A program made the translations under genes and the position numbers. The notes beneath the pieces were generated by a model that searched no databases, was not told where the DNA came from, and saw nothing but the letters and a program-made list of their open reading frames with translations. A stretch of 64,000 nucleotides of DNA from Marinobacter sp. 2_MG-2023 (lineage in GTDB: Bacteria > Pseudomonadota > Gammaproteobacteria > Pseudomonadales > Oleiphilaceae), in contig NZ_JAUOPH010000001.1 of NCBI RefSeq assembly GCF_030546935.1, forward strand, positions 62,001-126,000, in the 5' to 3' direction. Shown here one piece after another: positions 18,504-28,964 of the stretch (position 1 is its first letter; each line of letters opens with the position of its first letter).

Positions 18504-19934
18504 ATGAGCACACAAAATCCGAACCTGACATATAACTACAAGGTGGTGAGACAATTCGCCATCATGACAGTGGTATGGGGTATTGTTGGCATGGCGCTGG
18601 GCGTGTTGATTGCAGCACAACTGGTTTGGCCATCCCTCAACCTCGATCTGCCGTTTACCCATTTCGGTCGTCTAAGACCGTTGCATACCAACGCCGTCAT
18701 ATTCGGCTTTGGTGGTAGTGCCCTGTTTGCGACATCATATTATGTGGTTCAGCGCACCTGCCAGACACGCCTGATTTCTGACAAACTTGCAGCCTTTACC
18801 TTCTGGGGCTGGACCGCGATCATCGTGTCTGCGGCAATTACCCTGCCAATGGGTTTAACCAGCACCAAAGAATACGCAGAACTGGAGTGGCCGATTGATA
18901 TTGCCATTGCCGTGGTCTGGGTTACCTATGCTCTGGTGTTCTTCGGCACCATTACCAAACGCAGCACTCCACACATTTATGTGGCCAATTGGTTTTACGG
19001 CGCGTTCATCATTACCATTGCAGTACTGCATATTGGTAACAACCTGGCGTTGCCAGTCAGTGCATTCAAGTCTTACTCCGCTTATGCCGGTGTAACCGAC
19101 GCAATGATGCAGTGGTGGTACGGCCATAACGCCGTAGGCTTCTTCCTCACTGCAGGCTTCCTGGGCATGATGTACTACTTCGTTCCCAAGCAGGCCGGAC
19201 GCCCGGTTTACTCGTACCGCTTGTCAATTGTTCACTTCTGGGCACTGATCGCCACGTACGTATGGGCCGGTGGTCACCACCTGCACTACTCTGCTCTTCC
19301 TGACTGGGCCCAGACCGCCAGCATGGTCATGTCACTGATCCTGCTTGCTCCTTCCTGGGGTGGCATGATCAACGGCATGATGACCCTCTCTGGCGCGTGG
19401 CACAAACTGCGCACCGACCCTATCCTGCGTTTCCTCGTGGTTTCCCTGTCGTTCTACGGCATGTCCACCTTTGAAGGCCCGATGATGTCCATCAAGACAG
19501 TCAACGCGCTGTCTCACAACACTGACTGGACCATTGGCCACGTGCATTCCGGCGCTCTGGGCTGGGTTGCAATGATCAGTATCGGTGCAATTTACCACCT
19601 GATTCCCAAGCTTTGGGGCCTCAAGGAAATGTACAGCACAAGCCTGGTCAATGTGCACTTCTGGCTGGCGACAGTCGGCACCGTATTGTACATCGTTGCA
19701 ATGTGGGTCAACGGCATCATGCAAGGCCTGATGTGGCGCGCAGTCAATGATGACGGCACCCTCACCTACAGCTTTGTGGAAAGCCTTGAAGCATCCTACC
19801 CGGGCTACTTCGTGCGCTTCCTTGGCGGTGTCATCTTCCTCGCCGGCATGCTGTTCATGGCTTATAACGTCTACATGACCGTGCGCCAGAAAGAAGCTGC
19901 TGCCCAGGACAACGCCGCAGTTCAGGCGGCGTAA
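18504..19934 (+). CDS. ccoN: cbb3-type cytochrome c oxidase subunit I
   Basis: CcoN is the catalytic, proton-pumping subunit that reduces O2 at a haem b3-CuB centre. The 476-residue protein has about 12 membrane helices. The haem-copper ligands appear in [32 protein letters not shown] (CuB histidines) and [12 protein letters not shown]. It heads ccoNOQP, with ccoO 14 bases downstream. The Anr-like boxes upstream imply induction at low oxygen. The length matches single-subunit CcoN proteins. Confidence 0.97.
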   Translation: MSTQNPNLTYNYKVVRQFAIMTVVWGIVGMALGVLIAAQLVWPSLNLDLPFTHFGRLRPLHTNAVIFGFGGSALFATSYYVVQRTCQTRLISDKLAAFTFWGWTAIIVSAAITLPMGLTSTKEYAELEWPIDIAIAVVWVTYALVFFGTITKRSTPHIYVANWFYGAFIITIAVLHIGNNLALPVSAFKSYSAYAGVTDAMMQWWYGHNAVGFFLTAGFLGMMYYFVPKQAGRPVYSYRLSIVHFWALIATYVWAGGHHLHYSALPDWAQTASMVMSLILLAPSWGGMINGMMTLSGAWHKLRTDPILRFLVVSLSFYGMSTFEGPMMSIKTVNALSHNTDWTIGHVHSGALGWVAMISIGAIYHLIPKLWGLKEMYSTSLVNVHFWLATVGTVLYIVAMWVNGIMQGLMWRAVNDDGTLTYSFVESLEASYPGYFVRFLGGVIFLAGMLFMAYNVYMTVRQKEAAAQDNAAVQAA

Positions 19935-19948
19935 CGGAGAGAGACCAG

Positions 19949-20557
19949 ATGAAACACGAAATTGTAGAAAAGAATCTAGGTCTGATGATTGTATTTATCA
20001 TCCTGACCATCAGTGGTGGCTTTCTGGCGGAAGTAGTTCCTTTGTTCTTCCTGAAGAGCGTCAACGAGCCCATCGAAGGCCTGGAGCCGCTGTCGGCACT
20101 GGAACTCGAAGGTCGTGACATCTACATCCGCGAAGGCTGTCACGTGTGCCATACCCAGCAGATCCGTCCGTTCCGCGCGGAAACCGAGCGCTACGGGCAC
20201 TACTCCGTTGCGGGCGAATTTGTCTACGAGCGCCCGTTCCTGTGGGGTTCCAAGCGCACGGGGCCAGACCTGGCCCGTGTTGGTGGTCGTTATTCGGATG
20301 CGTGGCAACGTCAGCATCTTTATAACCCGCGCAGCGTGGTCCCCGAGTCCAACATGCCTGCATTCCCGTGGCTGTTCGAAGATGTAGTAGATCACAAAGG
20401 CACTGCAGCCAAGCTTTCTACACTGCAAACACTGGGTGTGCCCTACACTGACGAGCAGATCGCAGCGGCAGCAGGTGAACTGGAAGGCACGTTTGAAATC
20501 GAGGCCCTGGTCGCATACCTGCAGCAGTTGGGCACCGTACTTTCAGAAAAACGGTGA
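19949..20557 (+). CDS. ccoO: cbb3-type cytochrome c oxidase subunit II (mono-haem)
   Basis: CcoO is a membrane-anchored cytochrome c that passes electrons from CcoP to CcoN. The 202-residue protein has one N-terminal membrane helix (about 9-31). The haem motif CHVCH starts at C64 ([14 protein letters not shown]), and a candidate axial methionine lies in SNMPAFPWL. The [14 protein letters not shown]-like segment is characteristic of the family. It is followed 4 bases later by ccoQ. Confidence 0.97.
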   Translation: MKHEIVEKNLGLMIVFIILTISGGFLAEVVPLFFLKSVNEPIEGLEPLSALELEGRDIYIREGCHVCHTQQIRPFRAETERYGHYSVAGEFVYERPFLWGSKRTGPDLARVGGRYSDAWQRQHLYNPRSVVPESNMPAFPWLFEDVVDHKGTAAKLSTLQTLGVPYTDEQIAAAAGELEGTFEIEALVAYLQQLGTVLSEKR

Positions 20558-20561
20558 TTTG

Positions 20562-20747
20562 ATGGACATTAACGAGTTACGCGGCATGCATACCCTTTTA
20601 GTGATGGCGGTTTTTATCGGCATCATCTGGTGGGCGTTCAGCGCCCATCGTAAAAAGGCAAATGAAGAAGCTGCCCACCTTCCATTCGATGATGACGAAG
20701 TGGAAAAGCGTACTCTTGAACAGGAAAAAACGGAGAAAAAACAATGA
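20562..20747 (+). CDS. ccoQ: cbb3-type oxidase small subunit CcoQ
   Basis: The 61-residue protein begins MDINELRGMHTLLVMAVFIG with one membrane helix (about 10-27) and a charged cytoplasmic tail rich in Glu and Lys. CcoQ stabilises the oxidase complex. The start is the ATG at 20562, 4 bases after the ccoO stop; a longer in-frame reading runs into ccoO. Its stop overlaps the ccoP start by 4 bases. Confidence 0.92.
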   Translation: MDINELRGMHTLLVMAVFIGIIWWAFSAHRKKANEEAAHLPFDDDEVEKRTLEQEKTEKKQ

Positions 20748-21634
20748 GTACCTTCTGGAGCATCTGGATCAGTGTGATCGTGCTCGGTACCGTTTTTGGT
20801 TGTGCCTGGCTACTCTTCGCAACCCGTAAGAGCCAGACAACCGATGTGGAAACCGACCGTACTATGGGTCACTCCTTCGACGGCATCGAAGAGTATGATA
20901 ATCCACTGCCGAAATGGTGGTTCTATCTGTTCGTAGCTACCTGCATCTTCGCCCTTGGCTACCTCGCCCTCTATCCGGGCCTGGGCAACTACAAGGGTCT
21001 CCTGAACTGGACATCAACCAATCAGTGGGAAGCAGAAGTAGCCAACGCTGAAGAGCAGTACGGTCCGATCTTTGCCCAATACGGTCAAACCCCGGTACCA
21101 GAGCTTGCAGAGGACGAAGAGGCACTGAAGATCGGCCAACGCCTGTTTGCAAACAACTGTGCGGTCTGCCACGGCACTGCCGCTCGTGGCCAGGTTGGCT
21201 TTCCCAACCTGACCGATGGTGACTGGCTGTGGGGCGGCACTCCCGAGGCTATTCTGGAAACCCTGCATAATGGTCGAATGGGCAATATGCCAGCTAAAGG
21301 TGTGATGCCTAATATGACCAACGAACAGGTAGACCAGGTGGTCAACTATGTTCTCAGCTTCAGTGGTCGGGAAAAAGATGCCGATGCCGCTGCTGCCGGT
21401 GAAGCTGTATTTGCTCAGGGTTGCGTCGCTTGCCACGGCCCGGAAGGCAAGGGAATGGCAGCGCTTGGCGCACCTAACCTGACAGACAACGTCTGGCTGT
21501 ATGGCTCCAATTACGAGTGGATCAAAGAGACTGTTCTACACGGTCGCCAGAACGAGATGCCTGCACAAGGTGGTCGCCTGTCCGGCGATCAGATTCAAAT
21601 TCTGGCTGCGTACGTTTACAGCCTCTCCAACTGA
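20744..21634 (+). CDS. ccoP: cbb3-type cytochrome c oxidase subunit III (di-haem)
   Basis: CcoP receives electrons from the bc1 complex or soluble cytochromes. The 296-residue protein has two N-terminal membrane helices (about 5-25 and 57-78) and two cytochrome c domains with CXXCH motifs at C139 (NNCAVCHG) and C227 (QGCVACHG). Each domain has a methionine candidate downstream (NMPAKGVMPN; NEMPAQGG). It overlaps ccoQ by 4 bases and completes the structural set; ccoG follows after 136 bases. Confidence 0.97.
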   Translation: MSTFWSIWISVIVLGTVFGCAWLLFATRKSQTTDVETDRTMGHSFDGIEEYDNPLPKWWFYLFVATCIFALGYLALYPGLGNYKGLLNWTSTNQWEAEVANAEEQYGPIFAQYGQTPVPELAEDEEALKIGQRLFANNCAVCHGTAARGQVGFPNLTDGDWLWGGTPEAILETLHNGRMGNMPAKGVMPNMTNEQVDQVVNYVLSFSGREKDADAAAAGEAVFAQGCVACHGPEGKGMAALGAPNLTDNVWLYGSNYEWIKETVLHGRQNEMPAQGGRLSGDQIQILAAYVYSLSN

Positions 21635-21770
21635 CTTTCCTGCCGGGCATCCAGCCCGGCTTGGTCTGTTCAACCCTGTGTCTGCGTGCGGGCACAGGCT
21701 TGAAAAGATCAGCACCAGCCAGCCTGCAAAGGCACCTGCGCCGGAATTAAGACTCCATCTGGAGATACCC

Positions 21771-23201
21771 ATGAGCAATGAAATCCCTGTCAAACAGGTT
21801 GATCCCTCCTCGGAACCCTCGGGCAAAAAGAAGCCAGAAGAAACCGTAGAGCTATACGCCAGTCGCAAGAAAATCTACGTCAAAGAAGTTACGGGCCTGT
21901 TCCAGCGTATCCGTACGATCAGCCTGCTACTGCTCATGGGCATGTACTTTCTGTTCGTCTGGCTCACGCTCGACGGAAACCCGCTGATTCACTTCGACTT
22001 GCCGGCCCGGGAATTCCATCTGTACGGGGTTACTTTCTACCCCAAGGACTTTTTCCTGCTTTCAGGCATGCTGATCATCTGTGCCTTTGGCCTGTTTTTT
22101 ATCACCACCCTGTTCGGCAGAGTATGGTGTGGCTATACCTGTCCTCAAACAGTGTGGACATTCATTTTCATGTGGGTTGAAGAGCGCATCGAAGGCAGTC
22201 GCAACAAGCGCATGAAACTGGACAAAGCACCTAACTCCAAAGAAAAACTGATCAAGAAATCAGCCAAACATGCAATATGGCTGGTCATTGCTCTCATGAC
22301 CGGGCTGACATTTGTCGGGTACTTCTACCCGATTCGTGAGCTGATCGCTGACATTTTCACGTTCGAGGCAAACGGTTGGGCCTATTTCTGGGTGACTTTC
22401 TTCACCGTAGCCACCTATCTGAATGCGGGATGGATGCGTGAGCAGGTTTGCCTGTACATGTGCCCGTATGCCCGCTTTCAATCCGTCATGTTCGATCCGA
22501 ACACCCGCATCGTGTCCTACGACCCCAACCGCGGTGAGCCTCGTGGTGGTCGTCGGAAGGAGGTCAAACCAGAAGAAGTTGGCCTTGGTGACTGCATTGA
22601 TTGTGGACAATGCGTGCATGTGTGCCCTACAGGTATCGATATCCGTGACGGCCTTCAGTATGAGTGCATCGGTTGCGCCCTGTGTATTGATGCCTGTGAC
22701 GAAATCATGGACAAAATGGACTACCCTCGCGGGCTGATTCGTTACACCACCGAAAACGAGCTCGAAGGGAAGCCCTCGAAACTTCTGCGGCCCCGTACAT
22801 TTGGTTATGGTGCAGTTCTGACCGCCATGATCACTGCGATCATATTTGTGATCGCAACCCGTGTACCGGCGCAAATGGACGCTCTGAGAGATCGCGGCGC
22901 ACTTTTCAATTTTAATGGCGAGGGACGTATTGAGAATTCCTACACCCTGAAAATTGCAAACATGTCAGAAGTTCCGCAGACCTTTACTTTGTCTGTAGCG
23001 GGCCTGGATGGCATTCGCATTCTGACGCAGGTGCAGATAACGGTAGACAGCGGCGAAAACCGTTCATTGCCAACCGTTGTGGACGTACCACCGGAGTCCA
23101 TTCCACAATCAAATAACGAAATAATTTTCCATGCGCAGTCTGAAACGGATTCTTCACTGAAGCTGGAAACCGAAAGTCGATTTGTCGGTCCAACTCAGTG
23201 A
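21771..23201 (+). CDS. ccoG: cbb3 oxidase accessory Cu(II) reductase CcoG (polyferredoxin)
   Basis: CcoG reduces Cu(II) to Cu(I) for delivery to the cbb3 CuB site. The 476-residue protein has several membrane helices and the conserved WCGYTCPQTVWTF region. Two 4Fe-4S clusters are bound by CIDCGQCVHVCPTGID and CIGCALCIDACDE, and the C-terminal domain is immunoglobulin-like and periplasmic. The ATG at 21771 follows CTGGAG; an upstream open reading would extend back into ccoP. It starts the ccoGHIS maturation block. Confidence 0.95.
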   Translation: MSNEIPVKQVDPSSEPSGKKKPEETVELYASRKKIYVKEVTGLFQRIRTISLLLLMGMYFLFVWLTLDGNPLIHFDLPAREFHLYGVTFYPKDFFLLSGMLIICAFGLFFITTLFGRVWCGYTCPQTVWTFIFMWVEERIEGSRNKRMKLDKAPNSKEKLIKKSAKHAIWLVIALMTGLTFVGYFYPIRELIADIFTFEANGWAYFWVTFFTVATYLNAGWMREQVCLYMCPYARFQSVMFDPNTRIVSYDPNRGEPRGGRRKEVKPEEVGLGDCIDCGQCVHVCPTGIDIRDGLQYECIGCALCIDACDEIMDKMDYPRGLIRYTTENELEGKPSKLLRPRTFGYGAVLTAMITAIIFVIATRVPAQMDALRDRGALFNFNGEGRIENSYTLKIANMSEVPQTFTLSVAGLDGIRILTQVQITVDSGENRSLPTVVDVPPESIPQSNNEIIFHAQSETDSSLKLETESRFVGPTQ

Positions 23202-23248
23202 CCCACTTGGTCGCTGTTGGAAACCCGTAAAAAACGAGACTGAGCACT

Positions 23249-23764
23249 ATGAAGCAAGAAGTACCTGTAGCACCCTGGTATCGGCAGCCCTGGTTCTGGT
23301 TTCTGACCATAGCGCCGCTATCGGCAATTACCTTCAGTATGTTCATGCTGGTCGTGGCATCGAACATGGACGATACGATGGTTACCGATGATTATTCAAA
23401 GGAAGGCCGGGGCATCAACCTTGAAATAGCCCGTGATCAGGCTGCCAAAGACATGGGTCTGAGCGCCGATATGGTGTTCGAGGACCGCAGCATCCTGTTG
23501 AACGTTAACACTCAGGAGGGGCCTGCGGATTTCCCCTATGTGGTGCTTAATCTGTTTCATCCAACGCTGTCACAAAAGGATCGAACCATTCAGTTCCGAA
23601 GTGACGGAAACGGCCATTATACTGGCACCATGCTGCAAGATATTGATGGCCGATGGTATTACGACCTCCGCGGACCGGACAATCAATGGCGCCTGAAAGG
23701 TGAAGCCTGGCTGCCCGCCAAAGCCAACCTTCATATGGGTCCCAAAGGCTCCGCGCAAGGGTGA
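23249..23764 (+). CDS. ccoH: cbb3 oxidase assembly protein CcoH (FixH)
   Basis: The 171-residue protein has one membrane helix (about 14-38: WFWFLTIAPLSAITFSMFML) and a periplasmic domain with the FixH segment DDYSKEGRGIN. CcoH helps assemble the cbb3 complex. It lies between ccoG and ccoI and its stop overlaps the ccoI GTG start by 4 bases, which implies coupled translation. Confidence 0.92.
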   Translation: MKQEVPVAPWYRQPWFWFLTIAPLSAITFSMFMLVVASNMDDTMVTDDYSKEGRGINLEIARDQAAKDMGLSADMVFEDRSILLNVNTQEGPADFPYVVLNLFHPTLSQKDRTIQFRSDGNGHYTGTMLQDIDGRWYYDLRGPDNQWRLKGEAWLPAKANLHMGPKGSAQG

Positions 23765-26223
23765 CCCCCCTGGATTGCTTCCATTGCGGCGAACCGGCAG
23801 GCGGTGAGCCGCCGATTACACTCCAGATTGATGGCCAGACCCGCTTTTTTTGCTGCCAGGGCTGTAAGGCCGTGTGCCAAACCATTTATAACGAAGGTTT
23901 GACCGGCTTTTATCAGCTCCGCACAGAAACAGCTGTCACACCCCGTCAGCTGACCGATTCCGAGCTGGACCGTCTCAGAGAGCTGGATCATCCCCTTGTA
24001 CAGCAAGCCTTCGTTGCTCCGGTTAAAGGCGGGCAGGAAGCTCAGCTTTTGATCGGAGGCATTACCTGCGCTGCCTGCATATGGTTGCTGGAAAACCATA
24101 TGAAAAATCAACCGGGCGTGCTCTCCTTTTCTGTAAACCATACAACCCAGCGGGCGCGACTCGTATGGGCTCAGGATAAAGCTGCGCTGAGTGATTTGCT
24201 GATCGCCATTCACGAACTCGGCTACACCGCCCGCCCCTATCAGTCAGATGCAGTTGAAGATCAGCTGAAAGCAGAACACCGATCTATGTTGATCCGGCTG
24301 GCCATTGCCGGTATTGGCAGTTTCCAGAGCATGATGCTGGCTTTCCCTCTTTACTTTGAACTGATCAGTGGTCTGTCGCCGGAGTTTGTGTCGTTTTTCC
24401 GTTGGTTCAGCCTGCTGGTAGCCACGCCGGTTGTGTTATACAGCGCTGCGCCTTTTTTCAAAAATGCAAAACGCGACATCAGAACCCGTCATCTGACCAT
24501 GGATGTGCCTGTAGCAATCGCAATTGGGCTCGCTTACCTTGCCAGTGCCTGGGTCACCGTCATGGGCGGTGAAGAGGTCTATTTTGAATCCGTTTGTATG
24601 TTCACGTTTTTTCTGTTGCTCGGCCGCTATATTGAGGTGCAGGCCAGATATCGTGCGGGGCTCACAGGCAACGCGCTGGCAGGATTCCACCCCACCGTTG
24701 CAACGCGGGTGAACGGCGAAGACACTGAAATCATACCAGCCCATCAGGTAAAGCCAGGAGACGTAGTTCGAATCAGGCCTGGCGAAACTCTCCCGGTAGA
24801 TGGCGTTATTCTTCGGGGGCAGTCCACTCTCAACGAATCCGCACTGACCGGCGAGTACCTGCCGGAAACCCGCGTATCTGGTGACAGGGTCCATGCCGGA
24901 AGCATCAATGGGGAAAACCCATTGGATGTTAAGGTGGAAAAATCCGGAGCCCAGACGCGCCTTTCGGGCATCTTGCGAATACTGGATCGCGTGCAATCTG
25001 AAAAGCCCCCCGTCGCCCGTATGGCCGACCGCATTGCCGGCAAGTTTGTCGGACGGGTGCTTATTCTTGCACCCGTCGTATGGCTCGGTTGGTGGCTTGC
25101 GGGAGCAGACAATGCGTTCGATATTACACTTTCGGTTCTAGTCGTGACCTGCCCCTGCGCGCTCTCTCTCGCAACCCCTACCGCTATAACCTCGGCTACC
25201 GTGAAATTACGGCGTCTCGGGTTTCTGCCCACCCGGGGCCATGCGCTTGAGACCATGAATACTATCGATACGGTGGTTTTCGATAAAACCGGCACCCTGA
25301 CCCGGGGCGAGCTGAGCCTCATTGATATCCACGTTGTCGGCAGCAAGGACAAAGATACCTGTCTGCGATTGGCAGCCGGCCTCGAGCGCCATTCAGAGCA
25401 TCCGATTGCAAGGGTGTTCCACAACCGCCCGGCAGCGAGCATCGATCATGTGAGCAACCACCTGGGTGGCGGTCTCTCGGGCCGCTCTGGTGACCAGTCG
25501 TTTTTTATTGGCCACAGAGATTTCGTAGCGCAACACATGAGCGCGTCGGAACCTGAGTCTGAAGCGCATACAGGTATGGAAATCTGGCTGGCGTCAGATG
25601 ATGAGTGGCTGGCCTGTTTCCGCCTGGATGACCAGCCGCGGACAGACGCCGCACAAGCGATTAAAGCTTTACAGGACGCAGGCATTCGAACGATTCTTCT
25701 GAGCGGTGACCGGTCCGGCCATGTCCGGCAGATTGCTGACATGTTGGGCATCGACGAAGCGATCGGCCAGGCCTCGCCGGAGGAAAAACTGGATGTCCTT
25801 AACAAGCTGAGATCCGAAGGGCGTCAGGTTATGATGGTCGGAGACGGCCTGAACGACCTCCCCTCCATGGCTGGAGCCGGCATTTCTGTCGCCATGGGCA
25901 CCGCAGCGGATCTCACTCAGCTAAAAGCGGATGCGGTTCTGTTGAACGGACAGTTGATGCAATTGGTGGCAGCATTGAATACCAGCCGCCGTACACGGCG
26001 AATCATCCGCCAGAATATGACATGGGCGCTGGTATATAATGTCTGCGCTCTTCCGCTGGCAGCCGCCGGCCTGGTTCCGCCCTGGCTGGCAGCAATTGGT
26101 ATGTCACTCAGCTCATTGATTGTTGTATTGAATGCGTTACGCCTCGGCACAGAAAACCGCTCCGAAAGTCTCGGCAAACTGCGGAAAGAAGATTCGAAAT
26201 TTGGCGCACAAGCAACGCCCTGA
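23761..26223 (+). CDS. ccoI: copper-translocating P1B-type ATPase CcoI
   Basis: CcoI exports copper to the periplasm for cbb3 assembly. The 820-residue protein has a cysteine-rich N-terminus (CFHCGEP and FFCCQGC) and a heavy-metal domain with GITCAACIW (C103, C106). Eight membrane helices include the transport motif CPC at 464-466. The phosphorylation site DKTGTLT has D508, and the hinge is GDGLNDLPSM. The N-terminal double-cysteine extension is characteristic of CcoI/FixI. The start is a GTG overlapping ccoH. Confidence 0.96.
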   Translation: MTPLDCFHCGEPAGGEPPITLQIDGQTRFFCCQGCKAVCQTIYNEGLTGFYQLRTETAVTPRQLTDSELDRLRELDHPLVQQAFVAPVKGGQEAQLLIGGITCAACIWLLENHMKNQPGVLSFSVNHTTQRARLVWAQDKAALSDLLIAIHELGYTARPYQSDAVEDQLKAEHRSMLIRLAIAGIGSFQSMMLAFPLYFELISGLSPEFVSFFRWFSLLVATPVVLYSAAPFFKNAKRDIRTRHLTMDVPVAIAIGLAYLASAWVTVMGGEEVYFESVCMFTFFLLLGRYIEVQARYRAGLTGNALAGFHPTVATRVNGEDTEIIPAHQVKPGDVVRIRPGETLPVDGVILRGQSTLNESALTGEYLPETRVSGDRVHAGSINGENPLDVKVEKSGAQTRLSGILRILDRVQSEKPPVARMADRIAGKFVGRVLILAPVVWLGWWLAGADNAFDITLSVLVVTCPCALSLATPTAITSATVKLRRLGFLPTRGHALETMNTIDTVVFDKTGTLTRGELSLIDIHVVGSKDKDTCLRLAAGLERHSEHPIARVFHNRPAASIDHVSNHLGGGLSGRSGDQSFFIGHRDFVAQHMSASEPESEAHTGMEIWLASDDEWLACFRLDDQPRTDAAQAIKALQDAGIRTILLSGDRSGHVRQIADMLGIDEAIGQASPEEKLDVLNKLRSEGRQVMMVGDGLNDLPSMAGAGISVAMGTAADLTQLKADAVLLNGQLMQLVAALNTSRRTRRIIRQNMTWALVYNVCALPLAAAGLVPPWLAAIGMSLSSLIVVLNALRLGTENRSESLGKLRKEDSKFGAQATP

Positions 26224-26261
26224 TACCGTAAACTCCTGTCCCTAACTATGAGGTTTATTCC

Positions 26262-26531
26262 GTGGAAATCGTAATGTTCCTGGTCCCGGTGATGCTGATC
26301 CTGGTGGTGATGGGCATGCTATTGTTTTCCTGGGCAGTCAAAAATGGCCAGTACGATGACCTTGAGGGGCCGGCGCACCGCATTTTGTATGACGACGACA
26401 AAGACATGATCCCGGACGAAGCACGCACAGATAAGCGTGAACGGGCGGAGGCGCAGCCTGATGAGGACGCCAGTGCAAAAGAAACCGGGGAACAGGAAAA
26501 TAGTACCGGGGAAAAACCTGGCCGCACATGA
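26262..26531 (+). CDS. ccoS: cbb3 oxidase maturation protein CcoS
   Basis: The 89-residue protein has a single membrane helix (about 3-26), the conserved WAVKNGQYDDLEGPAHRIL segment of CcoS and a long acidic tail that is longer than usual. CcoS is needed for cofactor insertion into CcoN. The start is a GTG after ATGAGG. Its stop overlaps the next gene by 4 bases, placing that gene in the same operon. Confidence 0.92.
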   Translation: MEIVMFLVPVMLILVVMGMLLFSWAVKNGQYDDLEGPAHRILYDDDKDMIPDEARTDKRERAEAQPDEDASAKETGEQENSTGEKPGRT

Positions 26532-27217
26532 ACCCGGAACTGTATCTTAGCTATCCCAGTGCATTCATTATCGGCCTGTTAGGCAGCACCCATTGCCTGG
26601 GCATGTGCGGGGGCATTAGTGCGTCTCTTTCCATGGCTTTGCCGGTCGGAAAGGGTTTTCGCCTGCGTCAGTCCCTGCTGCTAATGGCCTTCAATTCCGG
26701 TCGAATCGCAAGCTATGCATTGATTGCAACATTGGTGGCACTATTAAGTACATCCGCCGCGAATCAATGGACCGAACTGGGCCTCGCCTTGCGCACAATT
26801 GCGGGCTTGCTGCTGATATTCATGGGGCTATCCATGGGGCAATGGTGGCAAGGTATCCGTTATGTAGAGCGTATCGGAGCTCCACTCTGGAAGCGGTTGT
26901 CGCCGATTACCCGCCGCCTCCTTCCAGTCAATAACGCTGGCCAGGCACTTGCCCTTGGAGCTCTTTGGGGATGGTTACCCTGTGGGCTCGTATACAGCAC
27001 CCTTGGCTGGGCGGCTCTACAACCGACGGTGGGCTCGGCTGCGCTCACCATGGTATTTTTCGGGCTGGGAACCCTGCCCTCCATGCTGGCGACCGGCTAT
27101 GCAGCAAGCTGGATCAGTGGTCTGAAAAGCAATCAGATGTTCCGTAAATTCACCGGAGCCATGTTGATTCTTTTCGGGCTATGGACGCTGCCGGTAATGT
27201 CTGTAATCGCCCATTAA
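26528..27217 (+). CDS. TauE/SafE-like (COG2836-type) membrane protein of the cco cluster
   Basis: The 229-residue protein has about six membrane helices and two cysteine motifs, THCLGMCGG near residue 22 and WLPCGLVYS near residue 155. They resemble the redox or metal-binding cysteines of the DsbD/TauE superfamily. It is usually annotated as a sulfite exporter family member, but its fixed place after ccoS argues for a role in copper or thiol handling during oxidase assembly. The precise function is not established here. The ATG overlaps the ccoS stop. Confidence 0.8.
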   Translation: MNPELYLSYPSAFIIGLLGSTHCLGMCGGISASLSMALPVGKGFRLRQSLLLMAFNSGRIASYALIATLVALLSTSAANQWTELGLALRTIAGLLLIFMGLSMGQWWQGIRYVERIGAPLWKRLSPITRRLLPVNNAGQALALGALWGWLPCGLVYSTLGWAALQPTVGSAALTMVFFGLGTLPSMLATGYAASWISGLKSNQMFRKFTGAMLILFGLWTLPVMSVIAH

Positions 27218-27263
27218 ACCAGATCTCCTGGCTCAACTTGCAACCGAGTTCACAGCCCTCTTC

Positions 27264-28199
27264 TCAGATGTTCAAAACATCCAGGCGACCAAAGTTCTGC
27301 TCTGGCTCCTGCGTCGGCATGGCCGCCTGCACGGTAGCACCTGACGAGCCTGGGCGTTTGCCGCCACCGAAGTCGTACAGGCTGGTATCGGCAAGGTGTG
27401 ATGGCTCTACATTGCGCAAGGCTCCGAACATGCTTTCAAGCCGTCCAGGGTGCTGTTTATCCCACTGCTGCAACATATCCTTGATAACCTGACGTTGCAG
27501 GTTTGCCTGAGAACCACAGAGATTGCAGGGAATAATAGGAAACTGCCTCAGCTCAGCGTAACGGGCAATATCTTTCTCACGACTATAAGCCAGCGGACGA
27601 ATGACCGTATTCCGGCCATCATCACTATGCAGCACCGGCGGCATGGTTTTAAGCTTGCCGCCGTAGAACATATTGAGAAACAGAGTTTCCAGAAGATCGT
27701 CGCGGTGGTGCCCCAGCGCAATCTTGGTCACGCCCTGCTCTTCCGCGAAATTGTATAGAATACCGCGGCGCAACCGCGAACATAGTCCACAGGTAGTTTT
27801 ACCCTCAGGCACCTTGTCCTTGACTATACTGTAGGTATCCCGTTCGATGATGTGGTATTCGATACCCAGCTCAGCAAGATAACCCGGTAGAATCTCTTCC
27901 GGAAAACCCGGTTGTTTTTGATCGAGGTTGACTGCAATCAGCTCAAATGAAACCGGCGCACTTTTCTTCAGGTTGAGCAGGATGTCCAGCATGGCATAAG
28001 AGTCCTTGCCACCAGACAGGCAACACATTACCTTATCGCCTGCTTCAATCATCGAGAAGTCAGCGATCGCCTGACCAGCTTCCCGGCGCAGTCGTTTCTG
28101 CAGCTTATTCTGCTCTACTTTCCGGGAACGTTCGTATTCAGCGTCAGGGGTTTGATTTGAGCTTTCTGTTGTAGCGTCGAGCATATTGACCGTGTTCAT
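27264..28199 (-). CDS. ttcA: tRNA 2-thiocytidine(32) synthetase TtcA
   Basis: TtcA thiolates C32 of certain tRNAs with an Fe-S cluster and ATP. The protein has the PP-loop [12 protein letters not shown] and the cluster cysteines [10 protein letters not shown] and [14 protein letters not shown]. The ATG at 28199 is chosen, giving 311 residues; ATG 28241 gives 325 residues but would lie upstream of a TATAAT hexamer at 28218-28223 that looks like this gene's -10 box. An ATG at 28184 is also possible. It is divergent from the TetR gene. Confidence 0.92.
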   Translation of the reverse strand: MNTVNMLDATTESSNQTPDAEYERSRKVEQNKLQKRLRREAGQAIADFSMIEAGDKVMCCLSGGKDSYAMLDILLNLKKSAPVSFELIAVNLDQKQPGFPEEILPGYLAELGIEYHIIERDTYSIVKDKVPEGKTTCGLCSRLRRGILYNFAEEQGVTKIALGHHRDDLLETLFLNMFYGGKLKTMPPVLHSDDGRNTVIRPLAYSREKDIARYAELRQFPIIPCNLCGSQANLQRQVIKDMLQQWDKQHPGRLESMFGALRNVEPSHLADTSLYDFGGGKRPGSSGATVQAAMPTQEPEQNFGRLDVLNI

Positions 28200-28217
28200 C
28201 GGGAAAATGGTCACCAG

Positions 28218-28223
28218 ATTATA
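28218..28223 (-). promoter_or_regulatory. candidate -10 box for ttcA
   Basis: A perfect TATAAT on the minus strand lies 18 bases upstream of the chosen ttcA start. The matching -35 position (TGTCCA, 17-base spacer) is weak. If used, transcription would begin just inside the longer reading frame, supporting the shorter TtcA start. Confidence 0.3.
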
Positions 28224-28256
28224 CGCATCACAGCATTTCATGGACAGGACACAGCA

Positions 28257-28919
28257 ATGGATATGTTGAGTTCAAAAAAAGAAGTTATGGGTAAAAGGGA
28301 ACAGAACAGCTTGCGCAACCGCCAGGCCATTCTGTCTGCTGCACGCGTCTGTTTTAAAGAGCTCGGGTACGAAAATACCACTATCCGCGATCTTATCAGA
28401 AAGACAGATCTGGCCTCTGGCACCTTTTATAATTACTTCCGAAGCAAGCGGGATATCTTTGCCGCGTTACTGGCTGACTTTCTGGGTGGTCTGAATGAGC
28501 ACCTGATTCAATCCCGCCGCACAGCTAATACCGCAGAAGAATTTATTCACCGCTCATATTTGGCCCTCTATAGCGCAACCGCACGGGACCCCCTGGTTTA
28601 TGAACTGGCTCACCGCAATGACCGTGCACTGAACGAGCTGTTTGGCTCCGGTATCCTCCGACTGATCATGATTTCCCTCGAAGATGATGTACGGGATGCT
28701 GTGGAAAGAAAAGTTCTGCCCGACGTAGACCAGGATTACCTCTGTACTGCATTCTTTGGAGTCGCCTATGAAGCCAGCCTGGTGCTTGCAGGGCGGGTTC
28801 ACGAGAATCCGGAACGGGGCGACGAAGAGGTTGCAATGGCGACCTGTTTTTCAACAACTCTGTTTATCGGCGGACTGGAGCGGCTAGCAGCTCTTCCCTG
28901 TGAGCGGCCACTGCCCTAA
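28257..28919 (+). CDS. TetR-family transcriptional regulator
   Basis: The 220-residue protein has a TetR helix-turn-helix at about residues 20-65 ([20 protein letters not shown], then [17 protein letters not shown]). A helical ligand domain follows. It is divergent from ttcA by 57 bases and 45 bases upstream of the DnaJ-related gene, so it may regulate itself, ttcA or the downstream pair. The ligand is unknown. The ATG at 28257 follows AGGACA. Confidence 0.88.
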   Translation: MDMLSSKKEVMGKREQNSLRNRQAILSAARVCFKELGYENTTIRDLIRKTDLASGTFYNYFRSKRDIFAALLADFLGGLNEHLIQSRRTANTAEEFIHRSYLALYSATARDPLVYELAHRNDRALNELFGSGILRLIMISLEDDVRDAVERKVLPDVDQDYLCTAFFGVAYEASLVLAGRVHENPERGDEEVAMATCFSTTLFIGGLERLAALPCERPLP

Positions 28920-28964
28920 CATTAGAGCCATGTTTACTTTCAGTATTACGGTCGAGCCGGGAGC

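Noticed and set aside
22260-22874. 204-codon minus-strand open frame
   Set aside because: Antisense to ccoG, including its 4Fe-4S cysteines.
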